This document shows positions 47,136-59,310 of a DNA stretch of 64,000 bases, in pieces. Positions within the stretch are counted from its first letter, which is position 1; every line of letters starts with the position of its first letter. Below the pieces are notes generated by a model. The model made no database searches and was not told the DNA's origin. It saw only the letters and a program-made list of their open reading frames with translations. The translations under genes and the position numbers were made by a program. Source of the stretch: Posidonia oceanica (lineage: Eukaryota > Streptophyta > Magnoliopsida > Alismatales > Posidoniaceae); the NCBI GenBank assembly GCA_037176725.1, contig JAZBRS010000013.1, positions 5,707,001 to 5,771,000 of the forward strand, written 5' to 3'.

Positions 47136-49935
47136 GGCATGATCGGCATATCGAAATATTTCGACATGCCAAATCAGTCGACTGTAAGGAATACAGAGGA
47201 ACCCCAAAAATCGCCCAAAATGGGGATGATCGGTGATCTCACCACTGGCCACCCCAAAACACAAACCACATACCAAATTGAAGATCTTGACGAGCTCTAC
47301 AATTTGGGGCAAGAAACACAAAGATTCGTTGGACGGATTGCAAGAAAACGCCAACAAAAGCTCACAGGCACTGTGCATAAGCACAGTGAACTTGCGAGTG
47401 GCACAAACAAGCCAAACACCACACAATCCACCAAAAATCACATGCAATATACCAAAATGAAGATCTAGAGATGATCTATCATTTCAGACAAGAATCGTCT
47501 CAATCCATTGCATGTAGGCTAGGAAATCACAAAAACAAGCATTCATATATCAAAGCCACAAACCACAACCCGATGCCATTAAACATTCATAAATCCTCCA
47601 TAAATCTCCACACAATCACAATCACACTATCATTGCCCTATAATCAATCCAAGCACAAGGAGGAGAGATCTATAAGGTGTGTACCTTGCTCCAGCGATAG
47701 CGACAACGACGCAATGGCCACGAACGGCGACACAACCTCTCCTCCTCCACTGCAAGCTCCGGGTCTCCTCCTCTACTCCTCCGTCCAACAACGGCGACGG
47801 TGACGGTGGCGGCATCCCCATCTCCCACCTCTTCTCTGCCTCCTCCTCTTTCTCTCTCTCTCTCGTTCTCTCCCTTACCAAAGAAGAGGGAGAAGAACGA
47901 GAAAAAGGAGAGAAATGAAGAAGAAGTGAGAAGCCAGCAGCGAGCACAAAACCACAACCACTCAACTACTTATGGCTCAAGTGGCTCGCGCAAGAGGAGA
48001 ACGGCCTCCAAGGCATGCCAATAATCACCACCACCCAGAGCAAACCCTCAAAACTACCATGAGGGTCCATGCAACACTTCATCCTCCAAAACTCCACATC
48101 CAGATCCAAGCTACGATGCCAAAACAAAGAGCAACCACTATAATATTGAAACAAGGTGCCGTGCCACAAAAGCGCAGTAGAAACACACACAGGCAAAACG
48201 TGCCAGCCATGCGCATTTTCCCAGAATTTCAGATTAAATATCTGGCTAAAACGTCGCCAGTAACACTCGCCTCCAGTCAAATTCGTTAAACTAGACAATC
48301 AAGAGGGCAAACGAATTTGCGGGTGTTACATCCTAACCCCCTTAAAGAAATTTCGCCTCCAAAATTCTCATGGTGAAAGACCAAGGGTACCAAACTCGGA
48401 TAACAACCTCATGCTTCCAGACAAACAGCACAATGGTGCCACTCAAAACTCGAGATCAGTAGGAGAAATCTAAGCTCCACGAGCCATCTCATCCCGCCAC
48501 GTCCAGAGCGACACCAAGGCTCAACCCTCCTCGAGCCCAAACTCCACCAAATCCCTAGGGTGGGGCCCCTTCCGAGCACAAAATTTCAACCCACACACTC
48601 AAAACAGTGTCTTCTAGAGTCACAAAGCAATCTGAGCCCCTCTGGGAGACACGCAAAGCACAGGGTTGACCAGGTGTAGCCACATCCCACCAACATCTGT
48701 TGCGTTACTCTGATGCACAACCTGGTTAGCAACCACCAAACTCCACACCACATGCTCAGTAACATCTCTTATCTCCTCAGGAATATCTTCTCCAATCCAT
48801 GGCGCGTGAGAAATCCAGCTACTGAGACACAACAAAGCTCTTCACGGATCTGGAATGTACCGACAGATCAACAAATCAGGCGCTATTTGTTTGCAGAAAC
48901 TGCTTCCTAGACCAACACTCCATCCAATCCAGAGCACAACCACCTCTGTAGCCAACACCAATCACATGGGTCAGATAGTTCCCTTTGCGGTTCTCCAGCT
49001 AACGAGAACCACTAATCACCATGTTGCCTCACTGCAATAGAAACTTATCCCAACCCAAGGCCACAAGATCATTGTTTCCAATGAAACAACCACCACCAAT
49101 GGTAAGGACTACTCGGAAGTCACACTCGAATGAGTCTCCAACTCAATGCAACTCCCAGCAACAAGGTCCTAACTAGCACGAGCTGCTCGTCCCTTCCTAA
49201 CTAACCTGTCCCCCATGCTACTATCTTGGAAATGCCTCTACTGGATCCCCAAGAATAGTTCACCTAGACCAGGAAACAACCGATCGGAGGAAACACCTAG
49301 GATCACACCCAACTGCTCGACCAGTGGCGCCAACCAGACGAGACGGGAAGCCAACCTCACAGGCTCGACCTTATCTCCGCTGCAGAAAGGAATCAAGAAA
49401 TCCAAGGGAGAAAAGATCTCCCTAGATTGAATAGCACAATGCCATTCGACCCACCCACAAACAAGAAAAACAAATGGGCACCCTCAACAGGACACCCCGA
49501 AGAAATCACCGTAGAAAGAACCTCCACTGCTTGAATGAGACTAAGCCATTCAAACCACAACCAACCAAAACTAGCTAAGCATCCAAGCAGGACACCGCAA
49601 ACTGCACACGCAAACCACACACTGGGCTACACCACTCTACGGCCAAGCCCCAAACAGAACGCACGGTACAACTAGACAGCACCAAGGCGCGACTCCCATG
49701 CACAACACCTCCTAGATAACTTTATCCTCAAACAGAGTATCTGGAACAACCACCCACATCTGGAGACCCACCAAAGTCACCCGGAACCAACAACACACAT
49801 CTAAGGACCCACCAAGTTACCCAGAAACACCAATAAACATCTGAGGACCCACAAAGTCATCCAGAAGCACCAACAAACATCTAGGAAGCCTTTCGCTTCA
49901 CCCAGAAATGACAACAGGAGGACAGAGCTGCAGGC
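47136..49935 (-). mobile_element. Second, partial copy of element C
   Basis: It matches 31479-34252 in the same orientation. It includes the LTR start TGTAACACCC at 48330 and the polypurine tract just right of it. It begins abruptly next to the inverted element D LTR and ends after GAGCTGCAGGC, where a different sequence takes over. The primer site and 5' LTR are absent. No coding domain is seen. Confidence 0.75.
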
Positions 49936-50515
49936 AATATACTTTAGCAGTTGCTTGTGGGCCAGAGTTGGTTTCTTGTTGTCGGGTAACACGACAGGGT
50001 TTTTGTTGTATGAGTGGTTGGTTTTCAGTGGATTTTTTGGTTATCCTGATTATGGATTTAGTGGTGGGTCCTTTGAACTTCTGTAATAAGGAAGTTCAGT
50101 TTTCTTTTATGGATAGATCTTGATTTTCCATTTTAAGCTTTCAGTTCTTTGTACTAACTCTGAGTTCTAGCGTGTTTTCAGGACACATATTACTTATGTG
50201 TATTACCCACGCGTTTGACTTTTCAGTAGACATTTGTAGTTGTTCTAAATTATTTGTTTTTGTTTTGTTTCCCATTTAGTGGGTGAGTGCAAGGTGACCT
50301 TTCAGTGGTTACTCATTTTCAGTTGTATTTTCTTTTCAAGTGCAGCTTTGTAGGTTCGTTTCTAGTACCTTTTGCAGAGCCACGTGATTGCACATCACAT
50401 GGTCTTGGGTAGAATTGCTAATGTTTCTTAGTTATTGAATATTATTTTCCTTCAGCCTTCATTAATTATTCGTTTATTAGGAATTTAAGATTTGGTAACA
50501 ATTAGGGTCGTTACA
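49936..50515 (+). repeat. LTR remnant ending GGGTCGTTACA
   Basis: The sequence is unrelated to the adjoining element C copy and ends AGGGTCGTTACA at 50515, a common terminus of plant Ty3/gypsy LTRs. Its left end is truncated. There is no primer site after it and no gene. Confidence 0.4.
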
Positions 50516-50681
50516 CTACCCTACGACTCTCTCTCTCTCAATACATGGAAACCTTTCATCTATGACTTTCCATAAACCAAAAAATTAAAGAGAAATAAAG
50601 ATAAGGTTTTCCCTTTTATTCTTTTAATTACATAGTTTCCTAATTTTTCTCTACCATCTGTCTCTCTTTGTGTGTGTGTGT

Positions 50682-50739
<58 letters not shown>

Positions 50740-52015
50740 ATGTACGTGTGGATGGAAAACTTTCATACATGACTTTTATAAATAGAAATATATATATAGA
50801 GAGAGAGAGAATGTTTCTTCTTTTGTTTTTTTAATGATAAGTGTTTCTTAATTTTGCTCCTCCATCAACGTCTCTCAATAAATAAATAAAAAGAAAAAAA
50901 TTTTGAATGAGTCAAAAAAATTATCTATTTTAATGTATTTGGTCTTTACATATCTTATTAAAAAGGAGTTTTTGTAAACTTGGTCATTTTCATATTCATA
51001 AAATAATGTGTAATAAATTTATTTTTTGCAATCACAATATATAAAATTCTTCTTTAGATCACAAATATTAAATTAAAGTTTTACTATTCTGAAGTAAAAA
51101 TAAGAATTTATGGATTTTCATATCTCAATGTTTACTCTTCCTCTTGTGTGAATTATGGATTGTTTAGAATTTCTTATTTCCTTTTCCCATAAGATTGTGA
51201 GACATTCACTAATTGATGTCTATTTTTTTGGATTCATGTTTATAAAAAATATTATAAATATTAGTAAGTTGTTTTTGAATAAAAACGAAGTTCTTCAAAA
51301 AAAATTCAACATTTTTATGAGCGAGTTACTCTTACATCAAGTTTTCCTATGATATCTATGCAAATGTAAATATGTTAGCATGCAAAGTATTCAGCTACAG
51401 TTAACAATTATATATATATATTTTTTAAAATGTTTTCATGATTTATAAAAATCACAATTGTTATTTTGTAGTTATAGTCTAAATCAAGGACTAGATAAAA
51501 TGATGTTAAACAAATGATATTATATTATATTAAATTAGAGATAGAAGTTAAACAAGAAACTTACAAATGGTAGTTAAATTCACGCAAACAACAGTCTCTT
51601 GGAAGCTAGTACTTTGTTTCCATACTTTCTATTATTTTGTCTAATAGTGGTTTGTTCATCAAGGTCACAATTAGTATATCACAAACATTACATTTTAGAA
51701 TCTGGAATGTTCTTATGAAGTTGTATAATTTTTTATTTTAAGTTATTTTAAAACTATTTTTAAGTGTTTGTGATATTCAAAATTGATGTGCATATAAACT
51801 TTGTTTTTTTGAATGCACTAATTTTTCACTTGTTCTAACAACTATTTTTAAGTTTCTTCCTTTTTTTAATAAATTGATAAAAAAATCATTGCTTTCTATT
51901 TGAACTTTTTCAAAGTAATAAAATTAGAGATGGAGAGATTTTAGCATTTTCTCTAAAAAAAATCGAAAACTAAATACATATATACATACATACATAAATA
52001 TAAATAAATAAATAA

Positions 52016-52070
<55 letters not shown>

Positions 52071-52340
52071 GTTAACCTACTTAAATTAAATAAGGTTCAT
52101 GTATTTTTTTAGTAAATCATGAATATATAATTTACAATTTACTAAAAAAATAATTTTAATATTTATTATGTTAAACACAACACGATTTACTTAAAAATAT
52201 AAATACCTCACTTAACTTAAGTATGAATGATTGATTGTCCTACTGTCGTGTTCTTGTTTTGACAATTATATTTTTTGACATTTTCGATAGAGGAACTCAC
52301 CCATAGTGTTGAGTTGATTGAACTAGCTGCTGTCCACATT
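50516..52340. other. AT-rich intergenic DNA with microsatellites
   Basis: No gene is supported. A (TG)n-(TC)n tract covers about 50662-50737. A (TA)n-(GA)n tract covers about 52018-52066. A short GA run lies near 50799-50809. Confidence 0.7.
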
Positions 52341-52547
52341 GAGGGTCCATTTGGATCTTAGTGTAGAAGCTAGTTTCTGACTAGAAGTAGTTAAACTCTT
52401 GTTTCTGGAAATATAAATGAATCACTATTTTAAAAAAATTTTAATTCTAAAAAGTTGGTAGTATTTGGTAGAACTGTTAGATCATTGTAGCTTCTAGGAG
52501 AAGCTATATGCTCAAAAGTGGTTCAAAAACTTTACTAAACGGACTCT
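52341..52547. mobile_element. Candidate hAT-like MITE
   Basis: The left end GAGGGTCCATTTGGAT and the complement of the right end (AGAGTCCGTTTAGT) form imperfect terminal inverted repeats. Internal words GTAGAAGCTAG and TAGCTTCTAG are also in opposite orientation. No clear 8-bp target duplication was found. Confidence 0.35.
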
Positions 52548-52966
52548 GTGTTCAATACAGACTAGTCAAATACACCATGTCGGCCTGTGACCACTTATAT
52601 GGTTGTAAAAGACATAATTTTGCAGATTTGTATAAAAAATGCATATTAACGGAAATATTATTTCATAATATGCATAATTTAGGAAAAAAATCTGTAAAAT
52701 TTTGTATGTATTCATCCGTTATTATCTTAGACAAGTAAAGTTGTCTACACTTTAATAGTTCCCAACAAATGAGGGTTGGTAATCCCTATCTTGGTTAAAA
52801 TAAATTAAATTGTGGACAACAGTAATCAAGTGAACCGTAGATGTGTGTGTTGGGAATTTAAATTTAAAATGTATATAAAAAATACCGATAGGAAGGTATT
52901 AACGTGACGAAAGTAAATAGCGATATAGGTTTAGGCCTAGTAGGCTAGTACCCATTGTACCTAGAA
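52548..52966. other. Intergenic DNA
   Basis: I see no gene, RNA or notable repeat in this stretch; it separates two MITE candidates. Confidence 0.5.
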
Positions 52967-53220
52967 TTAGGTGGTGTTTGATAATAATTCCTGTCAATTT
53001 ATTATGGTGAGAATAAGTTAAATCACATGGTTCCAAAACGCTAGTTTCTGTGAAAATCTCCCACCAGTGTATAGTAATGGTTTAAAAGACTAGTATTTAA
53101 AAAAGCGTGAGAAACAAGCTAGAACTAATCAAATGGTTTCAGAACGCCATCTTTAGGAATTAATGGTTCAAATTTCCAAGATTCTCCTCTACAATCCTTA
53201 TTTATTACCAAATAACCTAA
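52967..53220. mobile_element. Candidate MITE with TTAGGT ends
   Basis: The left end TTAGGTGGTGTTTGATAATAA and the complement of the right end (TTAGGTTATTTGGTAATAA) form terminal inverted repeats. It is short, non-coding and AT-rich, as usual for PIF- or hAT-type MITEs. Confidence 0.4.
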
Positions 53221-53255
53221 CAAAAATTACATGAAGTATCATCAATCAAAATCCT

Positions 53256-53682
53256 ACGCTTCTGTTTGGATCAGAACAAGTCTTAGAATAAATCTAGAAT
53301 AGGAATTATTATTTCGTTTAGTTGTGTAAAAATCGAAATAAATTTGAAATAGTAATTCCTATTCTGATTTACTTATTCCAGAATAGCTATTTCACAGGAA
53401 TGATGGAATAAAGTTATTCTACTAAGTTATTCTGATATATATATATATGTATATGTTATGTTTATTTTTTATTTAAAAATTAATATATATATAATATGAT
53501 GTATACATACTTTAAATTAGATATATATCTTAATAATCAAATTGATTATTATTATTCTACATATTTTCCACTTATTTCAATACTTATTCTGATACTTATT
53601 TCACTTTTTAACCAAATCAGAATATCTTCTTATACACATTTATTCACCTTTAAAAGAAAATTATTTCCAAACTGAACGATAC
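53256..53682. mobile_element. Candidate MITE with TTCTGTTTGGA ends
   Basis: The left ACGCTTCTGTTTGGA matches the complement of the right end (ATCGTTCAGTTTGGA) at 12 of 15 positions. The interior is AT-rich with a (TA)n run near 53432 and no coding capacity. Confidence 0.4.
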
Positions 53683-53759
53683 TATTAGAATACTAATGTT
53701 ACTTTTTACTTATTTCTATTTTTCTTATTTTAAATCTAAGAAAGAACTACATTGTTTTA

Positions 53760-54290
53760 AACCTTTGTAGGGGGGCTCTTTTTTCTACTGATCTCTGTTC
53801 CTCCTCTCTCTTCTTCTTCTTCTTCTTCTTCTTTGCTCACACCACCGTGTTGACTCCAACAACCTCCCCGTCATTTTATTCCTCCTCCATGACCTCCAGC
53901 TCCTAAAGCCCCTCTTCCTCCCCATCCTCAGTTTCTACTCCTGCCTCCGCTCCCCTCCTTCACCCTTTGCCTCTCCCACTGTGTGGCTGTCCTCGACTCC
54001 CGATCCCCCAGTGTCCGCTCTCTTGACACCACCCTCAACTCCCTTGTCACCATGCCCCAAGCAATCTCATCCCTTACATTCAACAAAATCTCTTGCTCAA
54101 GTGGTTCGCAAGGCGACGGCTTTCTTTCGGGACTTCTTACATCAACACACGTTAGAGAAGGTGGAGGAGTTCGATCGAAAGAGGAGAGGAAAAGGGACAG
54201 AAAAGGATTTTATCTATTATTTTGGAGGAGGGCAATTTTGACAATTACATTAAAAAAAAAAGAAACTGTTGTTTTGTGACAATGAAGTGT
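53760..54290 (+). other. GC-richer island with open frame, possible gene fragment
   Basis: A pyrimidine-rich stretch with a (TTC)n run (about 53811-53832) leads into a local frame at 53983-54279. That frame opens with GTG rather than ATG; its first in-frame ATG is at 54052. The composition is more gene-like than its surroundings, but I recognise no family. It may be a decayed host exon. Confidence 0.2.
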
Positions 54291-54734
54291 CATCTACCAA
54301 ACAGGAACCACGTCTTTCTGGGAAGCTACTTTAGTCACTCGAAAAAAACCGACTTTTGGCCCACAAAAGAGTCAGTCATCAGAAGCCTGCGGTGGCATCT
54401 CCAAACACCTTAACAGGTAATATGCACCATCTTAGCTTCGTGAAACACCAAGCCTTGTGGTGGCATCAGTCTTCAAAACAAGAAAAGGTCCATATGCCCA
54501 CTTGACGGAAAGTCGGACTTCCAAATTTACATGCGAGACACATGACAACAACCGAACAACCACTCGACGCATTGCCATAGTGCGATTCAGAGGTTTTTAT
54601 GCGAAGGAAGACCTTATGCACTTTCTTTCCCTCTTTTTTTTCTTTAAGGCGCTCGACTTGTCTTTAAGGGTATATTATTCCAAGATATGTTCCATGTAGT
54701 TAGTTTGCTCTGTGTATATTGTGTCTATGCTCAT

Positions 54735-54785
54735 ATCAACAATAACAACAACAACAACAACAATAACAACAACAACAACAACCTA
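54735..54785 (+). repeat. (AAC)n microsatellite
   Basis: An AAC/CAA trinucleotide run with two ATAAC interruptions. Asn-rich or Thr-rich open frames across it are artefacts. Confidence 0.9.
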
Positions 54786-55269
54786 TCGTCATCATCGTCA
54801 CCTGCTCCCTCAGATCTATCTGCATGTCTCTCCATTGAAACATCATTACTTCGGCAAATATTCTTCCAATTCATCAAGTAATACCCTTACGACGATTGCC
54901 TACCTTTCTAGAGGAACCTTTTGCAAATGAGACACAATTCCATTTCCCATTCTTCCAAGAAGGTGGAGAGCAAACAAAAAATAGGTAAGAAGGGTAGATA
55001 GAACTGATTAGACAGAACGATCTATCCCCCATAAGTAAAGCAACTTCCATTTCAAGTCATCAAGTCTAGGGACTTATTAATTTGTGTACAAAAGTTGATT
55101 GGAATTGGGATCCTAGAGACAAAGATAATTGAGTTCTCTTAAAAAACATGGGAATTTGATTTCCCTTTAACTCATGTCCTGGTATTTGTGCATGTTATGA
55201 AAATAGTGAGAAAGTGAACTTCGAATGTTTGTAAAATTAGAAAGAGATTATATATATTTGTAAATAAAT

Positions 55270-55740
55270 ATTTTCATGTACTATTATTTGATAATAAAAT
55301 TTATTAAAAGTATTATAATTATTAAATAAATAAAATAAAATTTATAATGCACCATTATTTGATTATTAATAAATAAAATATAGTATTATCATAAACATTA
55401 TTTGATGACAAAGTTTACTGAAAATATTATAATTTCTATATAAATAATATAAATTTTATAGTATACGGTTATTTGATAATAAAGATTACTAAAATAATTA
55501 AATATTATTAAATAAATAAAATAATAAACCATTATTTGATAAGAAAGTTCATTAAAATCTTTATATATTTTAAATAAAATAAAATAAAATAATATTATCA
55601 TACATTAATGTCTAATAATAAAGTCTATTATAATCACTATATTTTCTTAAATAAAAAAAATTATCATATAAATAGAAAAAAATATTATTATACATAATTA
55701 TTAGACAATAAAATTTCTCAAATCATAATGTATCAAATAA
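55270..55740. repeat. ~70-bp degenerate AT-rich tandem repeat
   Basis: The core CATTATTTGATAATAAAGTT with a following AAATAAATAAAAT stretch recurs near 55283, 55352, 55395, 55466, 55531, 55602 and 55693. Copies are diverged. Confidence 0.6.
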
Positions 55741-57459
55741 ATATAAATTATGTAAAAATTATTAATTTATAGAAACAACTCAATAAAATTGAACATATTA
55801 AGACCTTGATTAAAGAAAAGAAGGAATTCTAGTGAAATTTCAATGGATGAGTAGAAAAATGAAGTTCATGATGTTTACACATACTTGAGAAAGTGATGAA
55901 ATTGATTTCTTATCAAATCATTTCTTCTGTTATGCACAAACACCTTGATTTGGATGGTTGACAGAAAACTGGATTCTTTCAAAATCAATTCCAATACTTT
56001 CTAAGTGCACAAACCACCCTAGATTGCATTTTGTTTATTATAGGTTGCCAATAGCTTGAGGAGGGAGTATGAAATTGAAGAGAAGTCCAAGGTAGCTAGA
56101 GGAAAACTATTCCCTCTTAAAACCAAGAATTGCGTGAACCTATCAATTCTATCACTATTGAGCTCAATCCAAAGAGAGATGACTATTGAAATTAATTTTA
56201 AGCTCAGAAATGAGCGGGAAACTACAAAGGATGCGTTTGAGGTTGTTAATGTTATCATCAGACGGCGTTGAAAAAGATAAGGATATCATCTATATATGGA
56301 ATATTGAAAACTTTTTAAATCCTACCCTCGTATCCCAACTTCATCAATCAAATTGTTAGTTTGGCCTTGGTCAACATTCTATTAAGAATGTTTACGACAA
56401 GGATGAAGAGAATAGTAGAGAGTGGATTCCCTTGATTAAACCCATTTGAAGGAAGACATTACTCATAAGAAGTCCTGTTGTTAAGAATGAAAAGGCGAGT
56501 AAAAGTGATACATGTTTGGATCTAACTCAATCACTTCTCTCCTAATGCAAAGTCATGCAAGGATATAAATAGAAATGTCCAATTGACATTATCAAATGTC
56601 TATTTTTTTGAAAAATAAATTTAACAATAGGTAAATTCTAATTGTGTAATACATAGGAATAGGCAGATAAAAGTATAGCTTAGTGAAATTACTAAATAAT
56701 TTTTCAAATTCCAATTTAAATTAGACTCTGTTTGATGGAATTGTGGTATTCTCATATTTTTTGAAGAAAAACCACCTTCTCTTAATTTCACAAAGTTTCA
56801 ATCAAACTATAATTTGATCACTAAATAAGAACTAAATACTTGAATTATGAGAAATTCCTCTTAATTCCTAATTTCTAGCCTAACAAGAACCAACTAAGGG
56901 TGTGTTTGGCAACCCTCTACTCCTACTCAAACCTAGTGAAGAATCAGCACCACCCTCACTCCCACTCCGGAAAACACTGTAGCGTCGATTCTTTCCACTA
57001 CTATAGAGTTTGTTTGGGAGCCCTGAATTCTTCACCATCGCTCTAGTAAGTTTTCCAATATGTTCTCCATTCCAACACAAATCCTAGTACAAAACTAGAG
57101 GTTTCTCCCATCTACATAGTTGAGAAGAATCATGGGTTGCGGCTATCGTCGCCGTGACCACTTTCCCAGCTGCACAGTCGATTAGAGTCTAGTTGCTACT
57201 CCTTCTCTGTTGCCATCACAAATTCTTCTCCATCGATTAAACACATTGATCCGTTTTCATCACTTTTCTAATTCATGGGTACCTCTCATTCTTTTCCATT
57301 GTCGCCACTCCTAGGCCTTCACTGATTTGTAGTAGAAATATGTTAACCAAACATAATGAAGAGATGGATTGGGTTCAGGAGGATATCATTATAGATAGAC
57401 ATAAATCATAAATAACGAGGTACTTTTAAGTTGAAGGGCCATTGAATTTTAGATTCTCA
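55741..57459. other. Intergenic DNA
   Basis: No gene is supported. Two similar direct words, GTGTGTTTGGCAACCCT (near 56901) and GTTTGTTTGGGAGCCCT (near 57009), suggest remnants of a MITE family. The 9 bp at 57451-57459 are the left target duplication of the SINE that follows. Confidence 0.5.
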
Positions 57460-57586
57460 GTTTACACTCGCATAGTGTAGTGGTGAAGTCTCTTTATAGT
57501 TGTATAAGAATTTAGGACTTTGAATCTACAGACATCAAATAGAAGAAAAAATAATAATAATAAAAAAACTTTAAACAAAAAAAAAC
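57460..57586 (+). mobile_element. tRNA-like SINE, copy 1
   Basis: The head contains an A-box-like TAGTGTAGTGGT and a degenerate B-box-like GGACTTTGAATC about 40 bp apart, the layout of a tRNA-derived RNA polymerase III promoter. The tail is CATCAAATAGAAG followed by A-rich sequence. It is flanked by AGATTCTCA at 57451-57459 and again at 57587-57595 (extended match with one indel), as expected of LINE-assisted insertion. A second copy is at 63837. Confidence 0.7.
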
Positions 57587-57595
57587 AGATTCTCA

Positions 57596-57957
57596 AGTTA
57601 AATCAAAGCAGCAAATTCTTTGAATTTTCTTTTGGATTAGAATCTGCAAAGGCTGTTTGGATACCATAATTAACTCTGTTGAAGTAGCAGAGGCAAAATG
57701 AAATTGAATTTTTTCAAACGCATCCTAAGAGACGCCGTGACGAATACGACAACGTGGCACATCGTGATTCGTCTAAATCATCCATTTCAAATCACTCCCA
57801 ACACCGTCAATCCCGCTTTCCATCCTCCATCACTGGCTACAATGCCTTTTTCCTGACACCTCTGAACCGCGCCTTTCGCGATCCAAAAAAGCGTCCTCCA
57901 CTACAAATCGCCCTGCTCCACTCTCTTCCTCCTCCGAGAAACCAAGAACCGAAGAAG
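57596..57957. promoter_or_regulatory. Upstream region of the exonuclease gene
   Basis: About 360 bp between the SINE and the ATG at 57958. The frame is open upstream to 57754, but the only in-frame ATG is at 57958. No clear TATA box is seen. CAACGTGGCAC near 57750 contains an ACGT core of the kind bound by bZIP factors; this is only a possibility. Confidence 0.3.
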
Positions 57958-58572
57958 ATGCCGGTGACGATCGAGGTGAACGACGAGACCTACACGTCCT
58001 ACACCGTCGTCCTCGACGACAACGACCACATCCTCACCACCGTCACCGACTCCGCCGCCGACGTCGAGGACTGGCTCTCCGAGATCCTCCGCATCCACAG
58101 ACGCCGCCTGCATCACCTCTGCGTGGGGCTCGACATCGAGTGGCGCCCCGGCTACGATAACCCGGTCGCGGTCCTCCAGCTCTGCGTCGGCCGCCGCTGC
58201 CTCGTCTTCCAGGTCCTCTACGCCGACTACATCCCCGACTCCCTGGCCAACTTCCTCCTCGACGGGCGGTTCCAGTTCTTTGGGGTGGGGATCGCGGGGG
58301 ACGTGGAGAAGTTGATCTGCGACTGCGGGCTATCCGTGGGGAACGCGGTGGATCTCAGGGACTTGGCGATGGAGAGGATGGGGAGGAGGGACGTGAGGCA
58401 GATGGGGCTGAGGAGGCTGGCGGAGGAGGTTTTGGGGGTCGTGGTCGACAAGCCGAGGAGGATCCAGACCAGCAGGTGGGACAGCGAGTTTCTCAACTAC
58501 AATCAGATCAAGTATGCCTGCGTGGATGCGTTCCTCTCGTTTGAGATCGGGAGGAGCCTTTCTGACCAGTAA
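57958..58572 (+). CDS. Werner-type DEDDy 3'-5' exonuclease domain protein
   Basis: A single-exon gene for 204 residues, starting MPVTIEVNDETY. The domain belongs to the DnaQ-like/RNase D superfamily related to the Werner syndrome exonuclease. All five expected catalytic residues are present: D59 and E61 (VGLDIEW, ExoI), D115 (GVGIAGDVEKL, ExoII), and Y186 with D190 (YACVDAF, ExoIII). The family removes nucleotides from 3' ends of nucleic acids with two metal ions; plant single-domain members are mostly uncharacterised. No helicase domain, signal peptide or membrane segment is seen, so a soluble cytosolic or nuclear enzyme is likely. Codon third positions are strongly G/C. ATG 57958 is preferred because the upstream open frame has no other ATG and low-complexity content. 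Confidence 0.92.
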   Translation: MPVTIEVNDETYTSYTVVLDDNDHILTTVTDSAADVEDWLSEILRIHRRRLHHLCVGLDIEWRPGYDNPVAVLQLCVGRRCLVFQVLYADYIPDSLANFLLDGRFQFFGVGIAGDVEKLICDCGLSVGNAVDLRDLAMERMGRRDVRQMGLRRLAEEVLGVVVDKPRRIQTSRWDSEFLNYNQIKYACVDAFLSFEIGRSLSDQ

Positions 58573-59310
58573 CTTAATCTTGCCTTTCTTGCTTCACTTG
58601 CCTCATCATACCAGTATAGAATATAGATGACTACTACTACTAAGACCACTAGCACCTCCTATGGTTTGGTTGTTGTTGGTTTGTCTTTAGGCTGATGATG
58701 ATTTCAGGGTTTTAGGCTTCATGTCTTGTTTGTTTGGTTTAGATCCTGAATTGGAACGGAAACTGATTGATATAGATGCTAACTGTGGATATATGGTTCA
58801 GTTACATGAAGAGTGTTGAATAAGTTTGCTGTCTATCACCAAAACAATCTCCAGCATTGGAATTTACAGCAGAATGCATCGCTCTGTTGAGCCTCCATCG
58901 TGTCTATCTGCAACTTGCGTCTTGCTTTCTTTTCTTTGCTTGGTTGGTTTTAAATACATGTATATGGATTACTGCATGCAGTTTGTTTGATTTCTTGTTG
59001 CTAGTGTGTTCTTTCTTGATTTTGATCATGGAAGTGGATTTAAGACTTCCTGATGGATGATAACCACTGAAACAAACATGTTGTTTAGTTATATGAAGTG
59101 TATAGAAAACAATTGTTGTCTATCAACAGAGCAACCCTTTAAACATAAGAAATTTACAGCAGAAACTGAGAATAGAGCACTCTTTTGAGCCTCCATTGTG
59201 TCTTTCTGTTCACAGTCTTCTGCAACTTCGATTACGTATATATTGCGTATCATTTTCACATACTAAGCTAAAACAAACAAAGTAAGTAATTAACTAAATA
59301 CAGCTCTGCT
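58573..59310. other. Intergenic 3' flank with a diverged tandem duplication
   Basis: A segment at about 58795-58920 (containing TTACAGCAGAA, GAGCCTCCATCGTGTCT and TGCAACTT) recurs at about 59085-59230 with substitutions. No coding sequence is apparent. The two genes converge here, so both transcript ends should lie in this stretch. Confidence 0.6.

Noticed and set aside
50560..50766. Minus-strand frame rich in RE repeats
   Set aside because: It comes from the (TC)n and (TG)n microsatellites.
57754..57957. 68-residue N-terminal extension of the exonuclease
   Set aside because: It would start at GTG; the first ATG in frame is 57958, where domain-like sequence begins.
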